Below, in pieces: positions 52,364 to 62,900 of a DNA stretch of 64,000 nt (the first letter of the stretch is position 1; every line of letters begins with the position of its first letter). A program made the position numbers and the translations under genes. Origin of the DNA: Algibacter sp045066735 (GTDB taxonomy: Bacteria > Bacteroidota > Bacteroidia > Flavobacteriales > Flavobacteriaceae); contig NZ_JBISHH010000023.1 in the NCBI RefSeq assembly GCF_045066735.1, positions 196,174 through 260,173 of the forward strand. Direction: 5' to 3'. Under the pieces are notes generated by a model. It did not search any database. It worked only from the letters and a program-made list of their open reading frames with translations, and was not told where the DNA came from.

Positions 52364-53515
52364 ATGAAGAAACTTACCCTTTTAGTTTTTCTGTTTAGCC
52401 TAACCTTTATAAACATTGAAGCCCAAGTAAAATATGAAACTTTCGAATCTTCTAAACTAGGGGAAACACGACAAATAAAAATTCAACTACCACGAGGTTA
52501 TGATTCTAACGAAGATAAAAGCTACCCTATTTTTATAGTTTTAGATGGTGATTACTTATTTGAAGCCGTTGCCGGAAATGTAGATTATTATTCTTATTGG
52601 GAAGATATGCCAGAATCTATTGTAGTTGGTGTAAATCAAATAGAAACACGATATGAAGATTGTTTATACTCTGAACAAAACTCTCTACCTGTTGAAACTG
52701 GAGCTGCTTTTTTTGAGTTTATAGGTCAAGAACTTGTTCCTTACATTGAAAAAACTTTTAGAACTGTAAACTTTAGAATTGCTGTTGGCCATGGCCAAAC
52801 AGCAAATTTTATAAACTACTATTTACTAAAACCACAACCGTTATTTCAAGGCTATATATCTATTAGTCCAGAATTAGCGCCAGCCATGTTAGATTATATT
52901 CCTGAAGGCCTAGCTAAAGCAGAATCCAAAATATTTTACTATTTAGCAAACACAAATAACGATGGATCATCTGTAAAAAAAATGACCAATACACTAAATA
53001 CAGATATTGCAGCTCTAGATAATAAAAACTTAGCATATAATTTTGATAGTTTCGAAGGACCATCTCACTACTCGGCGCCAACACATGCCATTCCAAACGC
53101 CATTGAAAACATGTTTCATGTATTTCAACCCATTTCAAAAAAGGAATACAAAGAAACGATACTGGAGTTAGAAATTTCACCCGTTTTATACCTTGAAGAA
53201 AAATACGAAAGCATTAATCAGCTATTTGGAATTGACAAAAAAATTCTAATCAATGATTTTAAAGCCATTTCCGCAGCCATTGAAAAAAATGAACTTTACG
53301 AATATTACGAAGCTTTAGGTAAACTAGCAAGAAAAGCATATCCCGAAACTCTTTTAGGCACTTATTACATTGCACGTTTTTACGAAGAAACTGGCGAGCC
53401 TAAAAAAGCGATGCGAACCTACCAATCGGCTTACACACTAGAAGAAATCGCAGGCATTACCAAAGATGAAATGCTAGAAAAAGCCAATTTAATTAAAGAA
53501 GATTTCGGTTACTAG
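52364..53515 (+). CDS. Esterase-fold exported protein lacking the nucleophile serine
   Basis: A 383-residue exported protein of the alpha/beta-hydrolase esterase family (PF00756 type) followed by a helical tail. The signal peptide ends near NIEAQ. The fold is recognised by IKIQLPRGYDSNEDKSYP, FIVLDGDYLF, and IGQELVPYIEKTFRT. At the nucleophile elbow the sequence reads AVGHGQTAN, with Gly144 where the active-site Ser of GxSxG is normal. A His in GPSHYSAP remains. The C-terminal ~110 residues are helical and TPR-like (TYYIARFYEETGEPKKAMRT). It may be a binding protein or non-canonical enzyme. Confidence 0.85.
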   Translation: MKKLTLLVFLFSLTFINIEAQVKYETFESSKLGETRQIKIQLPRGYDSNEDKSYPIFIVLDGDYLFEAVAGNVDYYSYWEDMPESIVVGVNQIETRYEDCLYSEQNSLPVETGAAFFEFIGQELVPYIEKTFRTVNFRIAVGHGQTANFINYYLLKPQPLFQGYISISPELAPAMLDYIPEGLAKAESKIFYYLANTNNDGSSVKKMTNTLNTDIAALDNKNLAYNFDSFEGPSHYSAPTHAIPNAIENMFHVFQPISKKEYKETILELEISPVLYLEEKYESINQLFGIDKKILINDFKAISAAIEKNELYEYYEALGKLARKAYPETLLGTYYIARFYEETGEPKKAMRTYQSAYTLEEIAGITKDEMLEKANLIKEDFGY

Positions 53516-53548
53516 AACCTAAACACAAACTAAATTCCAAATTTGAAA

Positions 53549-54907
53549 ATGGCTAAAGTAAAAACCACTTTTTTTTGCCAAAATTGCGGCACGCAATATG
53601 CTAAATGGCAAGGACAATGTAATGCTTGTAAAAATTGGAACACCATAGTTGAAGAGGTTATACAAAAACCTGAAAAAAGCGATTGGAAAACACCAACTAA
53701 CAACGCTAAAAGAGTTTCTAAACCTTTAAGACTAAAAGAAATTGACTCATCTAAAGAAGCACGATTAGACACTTCAGACGCTGAATTTAATCGCGTTTTA
53801 GGTGGCGGTATTGTTCCCGGCTCTCTAACACTTTTAGGAGGAGAACCTGGTATTGGGAAAAGTACGTTGCTACTTCAAATATCACTAAAACTGCCATATA
53901 GAACGCTTTACGTTTCTGGGGAAGAAAGCCAAAAGCAAATAAAAATGCGCGCAGAACGTATTAACCCAAATAATGAAAGCTGCTACATTCTAACAGAAAC
54001 AAAAACACAAAATATTTTTAAGCAAATTGAAGCCTTAGAGCCAGATATTGTTATAATAGATTCAATACAAACTTTACATTCCGATTATATAGAATCATCT
54101 AGCGGAAGCATCTCACAGGTAAAAGAATGCACTACCGAGCTAATTAAATTTGCAAAAGAAACCAACACTCCAGTAATTTTAATTGGTCACATCACTAAGG
54201 ATGGCAATATAGCAGGCCCAAAAATATTAGAACACATGGTAGATACAGTCCTTCAATTTGAAGGTGATCGCAACCATGTATTTAGAATTTTACGTGCTCA
54301 AAAAAACCGTTTTGGTTCAACTCACGAACTTGGTATTTACGAAATGTTAGGATCGGGATTAAGAGAAGTTTCTAACCCTAGTGAAATTTTAATTTCAAAA
54401 AAAGACGAAGAACTTTCGGGTAATGCCATTGCTGCAACCCTAGAAGGCATGAGACCTTTAATGATAGAAGTGCAAGCCCTAGTTAGTACAGCTGTATATG
54501 GCACACCACAACGGAGCGCCACCGGCTTTAATGCTAAGCGCCTTAATATGTTACTAGCTGTTTTAGAAAAACGTGCCGGTTTTAGATTGGGAGCAAAAGA
54601 TGTGTTTTTAAATATTACAGGAGGCATAAATGTTGATGATCCCGCAATAGATTTAGCGGTAGTTGCCGCTATTTTATCTTCAAATGAAGATGAAGCCCTA
54701 CCTGCTAATTATTGCTTTGCAGCCGAGGTTGGCTTATCTGGAGAAATTAGACCTGTACAGCGCGTGGAACAGCGTATTCTAGAAGCAGAAAAACTTGGGT
54801 TTTCAACTATTTTCGTGTCTAAATACAATAAAATCACACTAAAAAACACCGTTATTAAAATTCAATTAATCTCAAAAATTGAAGATTTAGTGGGTTTTGT
54901 TGTTTAA
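53549..54907 (+). CDS. radA: DNA repair protein RadA
   Basis: A RecA-like ATPase that drives branch migration of recombination intermediates. 452 residues from the ATG at 53549 (an upstream TTG start is unlikely). An N-terminal four-Cys zinc finger (CQNCGTQY...CNACKNW), Walker A GGEPGIGKSTLL, Walker B-type IVIIDSIQTL, the RadA-specific KNRFGSTHELG, and a C-terminal Lon-like domain are all present. The length and order are typical. Confidence 0.98.
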   Translation: MAKVKTTFFCQNCGTQYAKWQGQCNACKNWNTIVEEVIQKPEKSDWKTPTNNAKRVSKPLRLKEIDSSKEARLDTSDAEFNRVLGGGIVPGSLTLLGGEPGIGKSTLLLQISLKLPYRTLYVSGEESQKQIKMRAERINPNNESCYILTETKTQNIFKQIEALEPDIVIIDSIQTLHSDYIESSSGSISQVKECTTELIKFAKETNTPVILIGHITKDGNIAGPKILEHMVDTVLQFEGDRNHVFRILRAQKNRFGSTHELGIYEMLGSGLREVSNPSEILISKKDEELSGNAIAATLEGMRPLMIEVQALVSTAVYGTPQRSATGFNAKRLNMLLAVLEKRAGFRLGAKDVFLNITGGINVDDPAIDLAVVAAILSSNEDEALPANYCFAAEVGLSGEIRPVQRVEQRILEAEKLGFSTIFVSKYNKITLKNTVIKIQLISKIEDLVGFVV

Positions 54908-55003
54908 TATTTTTTTTATCACTTTAATCTGTAAGAAAAAAACTGTCTACCGAAAAAATATACCTTTAAACAATTTACTTTTTTACAATATAAAAAAAAA
55001 ACA

Positions 55004-55011
55004 TACTTTTG
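55004..55011 (+). promoter_or_regulatory. -7 element of giant T9SS protein 1
   Basis: TACTTTTG; 30 nt before the conserved leader element, and 247 bp upstream of the ATG. The equivalent site for gene 2 is 59659-59666, with the same spacing to the element. Confidence 0.6.
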
Positions 55012-55041
55012 TCTTAATATTTAACATACTAAGTCACAAAA

Positions 55042-55081
55042 TATAAGGCTTAATTATTTGAAATATTCTTCCCTCGAGTTT
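55042..55081 (+). promoter_or_regulatory. Conserved 40-nt leader element, copy 1
   Basis: Identical by eye to 59698-59737. It contains a TATTTGAAATA palindrome and CTCGAG. Distances to promoter and start codon are nearly the same in both copies, while the sequence between the element and the gene is unrelated. Confidence 0.7.
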
Positions 55082-55257
55082 CATTTCAGTATTTTTTTAT
55101 TATCTAAAGCACAATTTATTTTATTTATTGTTTCACATTCATTTAGAACAAGAAACAGTAACTGAGACAAACATGGTCACGATTATAAAAAAAGCTATGT
55201 AGAAAAAAACCAATTATTTTAACTAGTTAATTTTGATTTTCCCCAAATCTATTAATT

Positions 55258-58200
55258 ATGACAAAAAAAGTACTATTAAACCTGCTATTAGTTAGCTTAA
55301 TAACTGCTTCCGCCATAGCACAAACCAACGCGCCTAGTATACAAACAGGTGTAACTTTCCAATGGGCAGACACCCAAATTACATCAACCCAACCGGCAAC
55401 TATTAAAACTATTACGGTTAATAATATTGTTTATTTAGACTACGGAATACCTATTGGCTACCAAATGACGCAATTGGGCACCACCGGCGATGGAGCAAAC
55501 CATATTAAGTTAAACGGAACAAATATAGAAACAACAAGTGCAAGCGCCACATGGAATAATTCTGCATTAGCCGCTTTTCAAGATTTAAACCTAAATCATT
55601 ATTTTGAAGCTGTAGGTAATGGAAAAAATATTTGTAATAATTACACCTCAGAAGAAACAACCACTGCCCAACGACAAACCCTTACCTATGGAACAGGAAT
55701 CATAGCAAGTTCAAGCGGTGTTATTGCCATTACCGAACGAAGCGCTAATAATTGCTACCATATAGAACTCTTTGGAATTCCTGTTGGTGGCGGTGCAGAA
55801 CAATCGTTAGGAGAAACTTTTGTAAACAATACATCAGTTAAATGGGGATTTGGTGGTACAGGTACTAGCGGTAACATAGGGACGCCTGGAGCCGTTAATC
55901 CTCCTCCAGCTGGCTCAGATTATTGGTTAAGTGATCGTGTTGTAGAAAACCGAGGAACCATTGGAATTGCATTGTTTTACTTAGATGATATCGCGCCAAA
56001 TGGCTCACTCATTACAAAAGCACAATTAACAGCATCCACCACAGACCATGGAGACGGGAAACTTTTCATCTTAACATTAATAGATCAAGATAATGATGGA
56101 TTAAGCGATGTCGATGATTTAGACGATGATAATGACGGTATTAAGGATACAGACGAATCTAACGGAATAGATCCTTCCGCAGATCATGACACGGATGGTA
56201 TACCTAACTATCAAGATACCGATTTCTGTGCTTTAAACCCTAATGGTATTTGTGCTAACCTCGACAATGATAATGACGGCATTCCAAACCACTTAGACCT
56301 CGATAGTGATAACGACGGTATTGCAGATGTGAAAGAAGCTGGAGGAGGTATCGATATTGATAATGATGGCAAAGCAGATGGTGATATAGGCACCACAGCA
56401 ACTACCATTGGTATTCCTGCTTCCGCTGGAACAGGAATAACACCTATTAACACAGATGGAAATGGCGGTTTTGACTTTTTGGATATCGACTCAGATAACG
56501 ATGGAATTCCGGATAACGTAGAAGCACAAACCACTTTAGATTACATAGCGCCAAGCGGAACAATAAATCCTTCTACAGGAATATATAACAATTATGTCTT
56601 CGGATTACTTTTAACAGATACAGATAATGATGGTACGCATGATTATCGAGACATCGACAGTGATAACGATGGTACACCTGATATAGAAGAAAACGGCTTA
56701 GCAAATACCGCAACAAATATCGATATAGACAATGATGGTTTAGACAATGCTTTTGAACCTAATAGTATTTTTGATACGGTTTGGGATGTAAATGAAGATA
56801 TAGAAAACCCTTCAAACTTATCTATTCTTCCAGACGCAGATGGAGATTTAAATTTTGGAGGCGACCTAGACTATAGAGATTATTTTAATGTTAACCCGCC
56901 ATCTTCGGCATCGATAGATTTTGATGGTGTTGACGATTATTTAACCGGAGAAAGCCTTTTAGATGGTTTAGGAGAAATCACAATAATGGCTTGGATAAAA
57001 ATAGACCCATCAAATGCCGGCGTCTCTAATATAACTATTGCTGGCGAAGATATTTCTTGTAGATTATATGTAGGAGGAAAAGGCAACAAACTCCTTTTTG
57101 GAACAAGAACCACTGCTGGTATTACAAGCGTTGTAAACGGTATTAGTATTAATTACGATGAGTGGCACCACGTTACCGGTACATTTTCTGCAGCAACAGG
57201 AACTCAGGTGATTTATATCGATGGAAAAATAAAAACAAAATCAGTAAAAGCAAATCAAATTGGTCAAACCATTAGAAACACATCAAGTTGGACAGGAAAT
57301 TTTGAAATAGGTCGCAGATCACGCAACCATTCTGACATGCAGCATTTTAATGGTGAAATTGATGAAGTTCGTGTATTTAACAACGCACTAACCGAAGATC
57401 AAATACAAAAACTTGTTTACCAAGAAATAAAAGATAATTCAGGACTCGTTAGAGGAACAACCATACCAAAAGATATTGTTGATATTCCAACAGGAACAAC
57501 TGTACCATGGAATAACTTAATAGGTTATTACCCAATGACAGATATAAAAACCTCGACAACTTCAGATTTTTCAAACTCTAGCAACCATTTAACCCTGCAC
57601 AACATAACCACTATACAAGAGCAAACAGCGCCAATGCCTTATGAAACCGTAAATGATGGAGATTGGACAGCACGAAACACATGGCTACATGGTGATGTTT
57701 GGGATGTAACAAGCACAAGCGATAATAAAGACTGGAGTATTGTACACGTTAAAAATAATGTGGAAGCAAACCACGCCGTGAAAAATTTAGGCTTATTTAT
57801 TGACTCTAGTAAAACCTTAACTATAAACGGAGATAACCAAGTTGAAAACAACTGGTATTTAGAACTAAACGGGGCCTTAGATTTAATGGGCGACTCACAG
57901 CTTTTACAAACCATAAACAGTGATTTAGTAACCTCTGAAAATGGTAAAATATTAAGAAGACAAGAAGGAACTTCAAATGTATATTGGTACAACTATTGGT
58001 CTTCTCCTGTAGGAGCTACAGCAGCTACTGCTTTAACAGATAATAATGCCGCTATCAATAACTCTAATAATTCAACCTTTAACATAGACATGATTAAATT
58101 CAACCCTGGTTTACAAGGTCGATTTACCTCTAGTTACAGTGGCTCAGGAAGTATTAGCACCTATTGGTTATACACCTTCACTAACGGATTAACCTATTGG

Positions 58201-59508
58201 GATTGGAGAAAACTTTCAATATCAGCGCCTCTTAACGCCGGTGTAGGATATACTCAAAAAGGAACTGGAGCTCCAGGGGACACACAAGAATATACTTTTG
58301 AAGGAAAACCTCATAACGGTACTATTCTAATAGATGTTATCGATAAAGGCGGCGATGGATCGGTGGCTAGCGTTTCTAAAACAGAATACCTACTAGGAAA
58401 CCCTTATGCATCAGCCATTGACATCCATAAATTCATCGATGACAATGAAGGTGTAATAGATGGTACATTGCAAATTTGGCAACAATGGAGTGGTGCATCT
58501 CATAATTTAGCAGATTACAATGCTGGTTATGCACAAGTTAATAAATTAGGATCTACTAGAGCTCGTCAATTTGTAGGGCTTGCTGATGAAACTATTGGCG
58601 GGGAAGCCGGAACACTTTTACCAACTAAATACTTACCTGTTGGACAAGGTTTTGTTACTGAAATTACAGCAACCGGAAAAGTGCAGTTTAATAATAGTCA
58701 ACGTGTGTTTGTAAAAGAAGCCGATGCAAACGGATCAGGCACTACAGGATCTGTTTTTCTTAAAGGTGTAAATGCAAAAACGACTAATACAACAAGTGAA
58801 ACACCAGAAGAAACAACCTTTCAAAAAATTAGATTAGAGTTTAACTCAACAACCGGACCTGAAGCAAAACGAGAACTTTTATTAGGTTTTAGCGAAGAAA
58901 CATCAGATAGTTATGATTATGGTTATGGTGCCGAATCTGACGATACAAACAACAACGATTTAAACCTAGACCTGGAAGGTAAAAACATGAATATGCAAGC
59001 CTATAGTCAAATAACAGACGATAAGGTTGTACCGCTAAACTTTAAATCTTCAGGAGATAATAGCTTCGAGATTAAAATAACAGAAGAAATTAATTTAGAC
59101 GAAAACCAAGAAATCTATTTACGTGATAATTTATTAGGCTTATATCACAATTTAAAACAAGACACAGGCTACACCTTTACCTCTACTCAAGGTGTTTTCA
59201 ATAAAAGATTCAAAATTGTATTTCAAGATGAAGCACAAACCTTAAGTAATGAAGAGGTTACAACTACAGAAAATTTCATCTACTTCCAAAACAAAGAAAA
59301 CACCTTCTATGCTAAAAAACTTAATAGTGAGGTTACTAAGCTTGCTTTGGTTAACATGAGAGGTCAAACCGTTTTAGAACAACAAAACGTATCCTCTACA
59401 GAATTAAATAATGGTATTAAATTTAACAATTTAGCAACAGGAACTTATGTTGTTTGCTTAAGAACACAAGCCAATGAGGTACTTACTAAAAAAATTGTTA
59501 TTAACTAA
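55258..59508 (+). CDS. Giant T9SS-exported calcium-repeat/LamG protein 1
   Basis: A 1416-residue surface protein. Signal peptide 1-22 (ending SAIAQ). Residues about 25-270 are a beta-rich domain. Residues about 276-545 contain repeated DxDxDG blocks (DQDNDGLSDVDDLDDDNDGI and similar), thrombospondin type 3-like calcium-binding repeats. Residues about 558-722 are a concanavalin/LamG fold (SIDFDGVDDYL, EWHHVTGTF, GEIDEVRVFNNAL). Residues 756-1416 are nearly identical to the second giant protein, including a middle domain of unknown type and a T9SS type A sorting domain at the end (TKLALVNMRGQTVLEQQ, GTYVVCLRTQANEVLTKKIV). It should be secreted through T9SS and attached to the surface or released. 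Binding or adhesion is likely. Confidence 0.9.
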   Translation: MTKKVLLNLLLVSLITASAIAQTNAPSIQTGVTFQWADTQITSTQPATIKTITVNNIVYLDYGIPIGYQMTQLGTTGDGANHIKLNGTNIETTSASATWNNSALAAFQDLNLNHYFEAVGNGKNICNNYTSEETTTAQRQTLTYGTGIIASSSGVIAITERSANNCYHIELFGIPVGGGAEQSLGETFVNNTSVKWGFGGTGTSGNIGTPGAVNPPPAGSDYWLSDRVVENRGTIGIALFYLDDIAPNGSLITKAQLTASTTDHGDGKLFILTLIDQDNDGLSDVDDLDDDNDGIKDTDESNGIDPSADHDTDGIPNYQDTDFCALNPNGICANLDNDNDGIPNHLDLDSDNDGIADVKEAGGGIDIDNDGKADGDIGTTATTIGIPASAGTGITPINTDGNGGFDFLDIDSDNDGIPDNVEAQTTLDYIAPSGTINPSTGIYNNYVFGLLLTDTDNDGTHDYRDIDSDNDGTPDIEENGLANTATNIDIDNDGLDNAFEPNSIFDTVWDVNEDIENPSNLSILPDADGDLNFGGDLDYRDYFNVNPPSSASIDFDGVDDYLTGESLLDGLGEITIMAWIKIDPSNAGVSNITIAGEDISCRLYVGGKGNKLLFGTRTTAGITSVVNGISINYDEWHHVTGTFSAATGTQVIYIDGKIKTKSVKANQIGQTIRNTSSWTGNFEIGRRSRNHSDMQHFNGEIDEVRVFNNALTEDQIQKLVYQEIKDNSGLVRGTTIPKDIVDIPTGTTVPWNNLIGYYPMTDIKTSTTSDFSNSSNHLTLHNITTIQEQTAPMPYETVNDGDWTARNTWLHGDVWDVTSTSDNKDWSIVHVKNNVEANHAVKNLGLFIDSSKTLTINGDNQVENNWYLELNGALDLMGDSQLLQTINSDLVTSENGKILRRQEGTSNVYWYNYWSSPVGATAATALTDNNAAINNSNNSTFNIDMIKFNPGLQGRFTSSYSGSGSISTYWLYTFTNGLTYWDWRKLSISAPLNAGVGYTQKGTGAPGDTQEYTFEGKPHNGTILIDVIDKGGDGSVASVSKTEYLLGNPYASAIDIHKFIDDNEGVIDGTLQIWQQWSGASHNLADYNAGYAQVNKLGSTRARQFVGLADETIGGEAGTLLPTKYLPVGQGFVTEITATGKVQFNNSQRVFVKEADANGSGTTGSVFLKGVNAKTTNTTSETPEETTFQKIRLEFNSTTGPEAKRELLLGFSEETSDSYDYGYGAESDDTNNNDLNLDLEGKNMNMQAYSQITDDKVVPLNFKSSGDNSFEIKITEEINLDENQEIYLRDNLLGLYHNLKQDTGYTFTSTQGVFNKRFKIVFQDEAQTLSNEEVTTTENFIYFQNKENTFYAKKLNSEVTKLALVNMRGQTVLEQQNVSSTELNNGIKFNNLATGTYVVCLRTQANEVLTKKIVIN

Positions 59509-59560
59509 TTGTTAATTTCAAATACATATTTTAAAAGACCACAACTTATGTGGTCTTTTT
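57522..59560 (+). repeat. Long near-identical direct repeat, copy 1
   Basis: About 2039 bp, paired with 61962-64000 at a constant offset of 4440 bp and without indels. I counted roughly 17 differences, about 99% identity. It covers the last 661 codons, the stop, 3' sequence and the terminator. Confidence 0.95.
59533..59559 (+). terminator. Terminator of giant gene 1
   Basis: Stem aaaagaccac / gtggtctttt followed by T's. The stem is shared with the copy at 63973, where the loop differs by one base. Confidence 0.85.
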
Positions 59561-59658
59561 AGGCTCCGACATAATAAAATAGAGTATAAATAAAAACATT
59601 TCACCGAATAAAAATGCTTTTAATCTGATTTTTGCTTTTTTTACTCATTTATTTAATT

Positions 59659-59666
59659 TACATTTG
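59659..59666 (+). promoter_or_regulatory. -7 element of giant T9SS protein 2
   Basis: TACATTTG fits TAnnTTTG. It lies 31 nt before the shared leader element. Confidence 0.55.
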
Positions 59667-59697
59667 TGACCGTATTTAATATAATGGGTCTCAACAG

Positions 59698-59737
59698 TAT
59701 AAGGCTTAATTATTTGAAATATTCTTCCCTCGAGTTT
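59698..59737 (+). promoter_or_regulatory. Conserved 40-nt leader element, copy 2
   Basis: Identical to 55042-55081 over 40 nt. 173 nt separate it from the ATG (176 in copy 1). Confidence 0.7.
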
Positions 59738-59910
59738 AGTTTCAACTAAAACAATTTAACAACAAGTTAAAATATCTTGTAATGACGCATAAAGTATCTA
59801 AACCATATTTTATTCTTCATTCTAAAATTTAGTCTAATATTTAATTTCCGTAAAACACAAATTAGATTATCTAAATGCAAGATTACTTAATGTGCATAAT
59901 TATTATATAA

Positions 59911-62900
59911 ATGAAAATAAAACTACACTTATTACTTTTTCTATTGGGAGGACTTTTAACCTCTCAATTTGCTCTTTCTCAAGATGCCGATAACGATGGT
60001 GTATACGATGAATACGATGTTGACAGCAATAACGATGGTATTATCGATCCTCCATATACTTGTCCCGCAATTTCAGGTAGCGCTAACGCACAATCAGATG
60101 CGGTAACTTGGACCAAAAACGGCTTAAAAGTCTTTACAATTGGTAACAACACGAATGGTTTGGGGTACCAAGAATCGGGGTTCGAAAAAGAAGTTTTCTC
60201 TAAAGGAGAAGCATTAACAGTTTTAGACGGTGTAAACGACTATAGTTTCCCGGCTAGCTCTTGGACTTCGGGTAGTGCAAACACTAGTGTAGGTACTTTT
60301 GCAAATGGTACAATAAGTTACGAATCTAACTACTACAGAAGAACAACCTCACCAAGAATAGCTTTATTAAGATCAACCACATCGGGTGGTTTTTCCTCCG
60401 CTAATTCTGGCCATGCTATTTATGTATATCCTGAAACCGCGGCACAAACTGGAGATTACTATACTGTAAACGTAAATTTTACAGTTCCTGTGAGATCGTT
60501 TAGTTTGGATATGGTCGATATTTACGACACTAATCTAGACACAGGAGCCGTTAGCAACTATGAAGTTTATGCCGATGATAACCTCGTAGGTTACTTTAGT
60601 AATACTTTTATTGGAAATGATGTTGTAGCAAACTTAAAGTTATACGATGCCGATGGTGTACTAAAAGGATCCATAGCATCTGGGCAAAATATTGAAAACA
60701 CATTCGGTATAACTGCAGATTCTGGTATTAAAAAAATATCTATTAAACACATTGTTATTTCTGGACAAATGGCTACTAACACTCATGAGCCGCATGGTTT
60801 AGACACATTTGCTTATAGTTTTGTTTGCGCTGCTCCTATAGACTTAGATTCAGATAACGATGGTATTCCAAACAATGTTGAAGCACAATCCACTTTAGGC
60901 TACAATGCACCAAGCGGAACTGTTAACACGACCGGATTATATCAAGGATTATGGAATAATTATGGTAGCGGCTTATCTCCTGAAGATACAGATGGTGACG
61001 GAACTCCGGATTACTTAGATTTAGATAGTGATAACGACGGAACTCCAGATATTGAAGAAAACGGAATGGCGAATACTATATCTGGCACAGACACTGATAA
61101 CGATGGTTTAGATAATGCCTTTGAAGGATCGAACACAAACGACCCTTTAGATGTAAATGATGATATTAACAACCCTTCGGACTTATCTATTTTACCTGAT
61201 ACAGACGGAGATTTAACTTTAGGTGGAGACCTAGATTACAGAGATGGACTAGATATTTTTATATCTGAAGCTACTATAGATTTTGATGGTGTTGACGATT
61301 ATCTTGATTCGGACCCCTTTATTACAGATTGGAACGAAGCCACCATTATGAGTTGGGTAAAAATAGAAAACACTAACTCAGGAAATCTCCCTAAAACATA
61401 TAGCATAGCAGGCCAAGAATCCCTGAAACTTTTTATTACAAAAGGCAGGACCCCTGCATTTACTGTAATAACGCAAGCTCAGGTAACAGCAGGCAGCAAT
61501 TACCCGAGCAATAACATTCAAGCACAACCAGACCCTTCATTCAATATAAAAATGAACAATGATGTTTGGTACCACGTAGCAGGTGTATTCAACTCATCAA
61601 CTAAAACCATAAAAATATTTCTTAATGGAGAGCTATTAAATACCATAAGTGACCCTAATCTTGATTCTGAGCTTATAACAAAAAATTATAACGGATCGAA
61701 ACATATTTATGCAACAAGAGAATTTACAATAGGAAGATACCCAACAAATACAAGCGTAGCTGGGGCAGATCATTTTAATGGTGAAATAGATGAAGTACGA
61801 GTATTTAATAAAGCCTTAACTGATAATCAACTTCAACAAATTATCTACCAAGAAATAGAGGAAGTAAACGGAAATGTTGAAGGAACCATTGTTCCAAAAA
61901 ACTTAGTTGACTTTAGTGATTCTAGTACAAACGGGCAAACTATACCGTGGTCAAGCCTTCAAGGTTATTACCCAATGACAGATATAAAAACCTCGACAAC
62001 CTCAGATTTTTCAAACTCTGGTAACCATTTAACCCTGCACAACATAACCACTATACAAGAGCAAACAGCGCCAATGCCTTATGAAACCGTAAATGATGGA
62101 GATTGGACAGCACGAAACACATGGCTACATGGTGATGTTTGGGATATAACAAGCACAAGCGATAATAAAGACTGGAGTATTGTACACGTTAAAAATAATG
62201 TGGAAGCAAACCACGCCGTGAAAAATTTAGGCTTATTTATTGACTCTAGTAAAACCTTAACTATAAACGGAGATAACCAAGTTGAAAACAACTGGTATTT
62301 AGAACTAAACGGAGCCTTAGATTTAATGGGCGACTCACAGCTTTTACAAACCATAAACAGTGATTTAGTAACCTCTGAAAATGGTAAAATATTAAGAAGA
62401 CAAGAAGGAACTTCAAATGTATATTGGTACAACTATTGGTCTTCTCCTGTAGGAGCTACAGCAGCTACTGCTTTAACAGATAATAATGCCGCTATCAATA
62501 ACTCTAATAATTCAACCTTTAACATAGACATGATTAAATTCAACCCTGGTTTACAAGGTCGATTTACCTCTAGTTACAGTGGCTCAGGAAGTATTAGCAC
62601 CTATTGGTTATACACCTTCACTAACGGATTAACCTATTGGGATTGGAGAAAACTTTCAATATCAGCGCCTCTTAACGCCGGTGTAGGATATACTCAAAAA
62701 GGAACTGGAGCTCCAGGGGACACACAAGAATATACTTTTGAAGGAAAACCTCATAACGGTACTATTCTAATAGATGTTATCGATAAAGGCGGCGATGGAT
62801 CGGTAGCTAGCGTTTCTAAAACAGAATACCTACTAGGAAACCCTTATGCATCAGCCATTGACATTCATAAATTCATCGATGACAATGAAGGCGTAATAGA

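Larger units (their letters stand above)
54908..55257. other. Intergenic region and long leader of giant T9SS protein 1
   Basis: A 350-bp gap. TACTTTTG at 55004-55011 is a consensus -7 element, predicting a leader of about 240 nt. Near the start of the leader lies the 40-nt element 55042-55081 shared with the second giant gene. The remaining leader (55082-55257) has no match in the other copy and no supported ORF. Confidence 0.6.
59561..59910. other. Intergenic region and long leader of giant T9SS protein 2
   Basis: A 350-bp stretch after the first copy of the repeat. It includes a -7 element (59659-59666), the 40-nt element (59698-59737) and about 170 bp of AT-rich leader with no supported ORF. 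A possible -33 TTTG at 59631 is too distant for good spacing. Confidence 0.6.

Noticed and set aside
56083..56890. Repetitive GAT/AAT-rich DNA in the giant gene
   Set aside because: These are codons of calcium-binding DxDxDG protein repeats, not a separate DNA repeat or CRISPR.
57639..57992. A 117-codon minus-strand frame, repeated at 62079-62432
   Set aside because: It appears twice only because it lies inside the 2-kb duplicated coding region; it is antisense of the T9SS protein.
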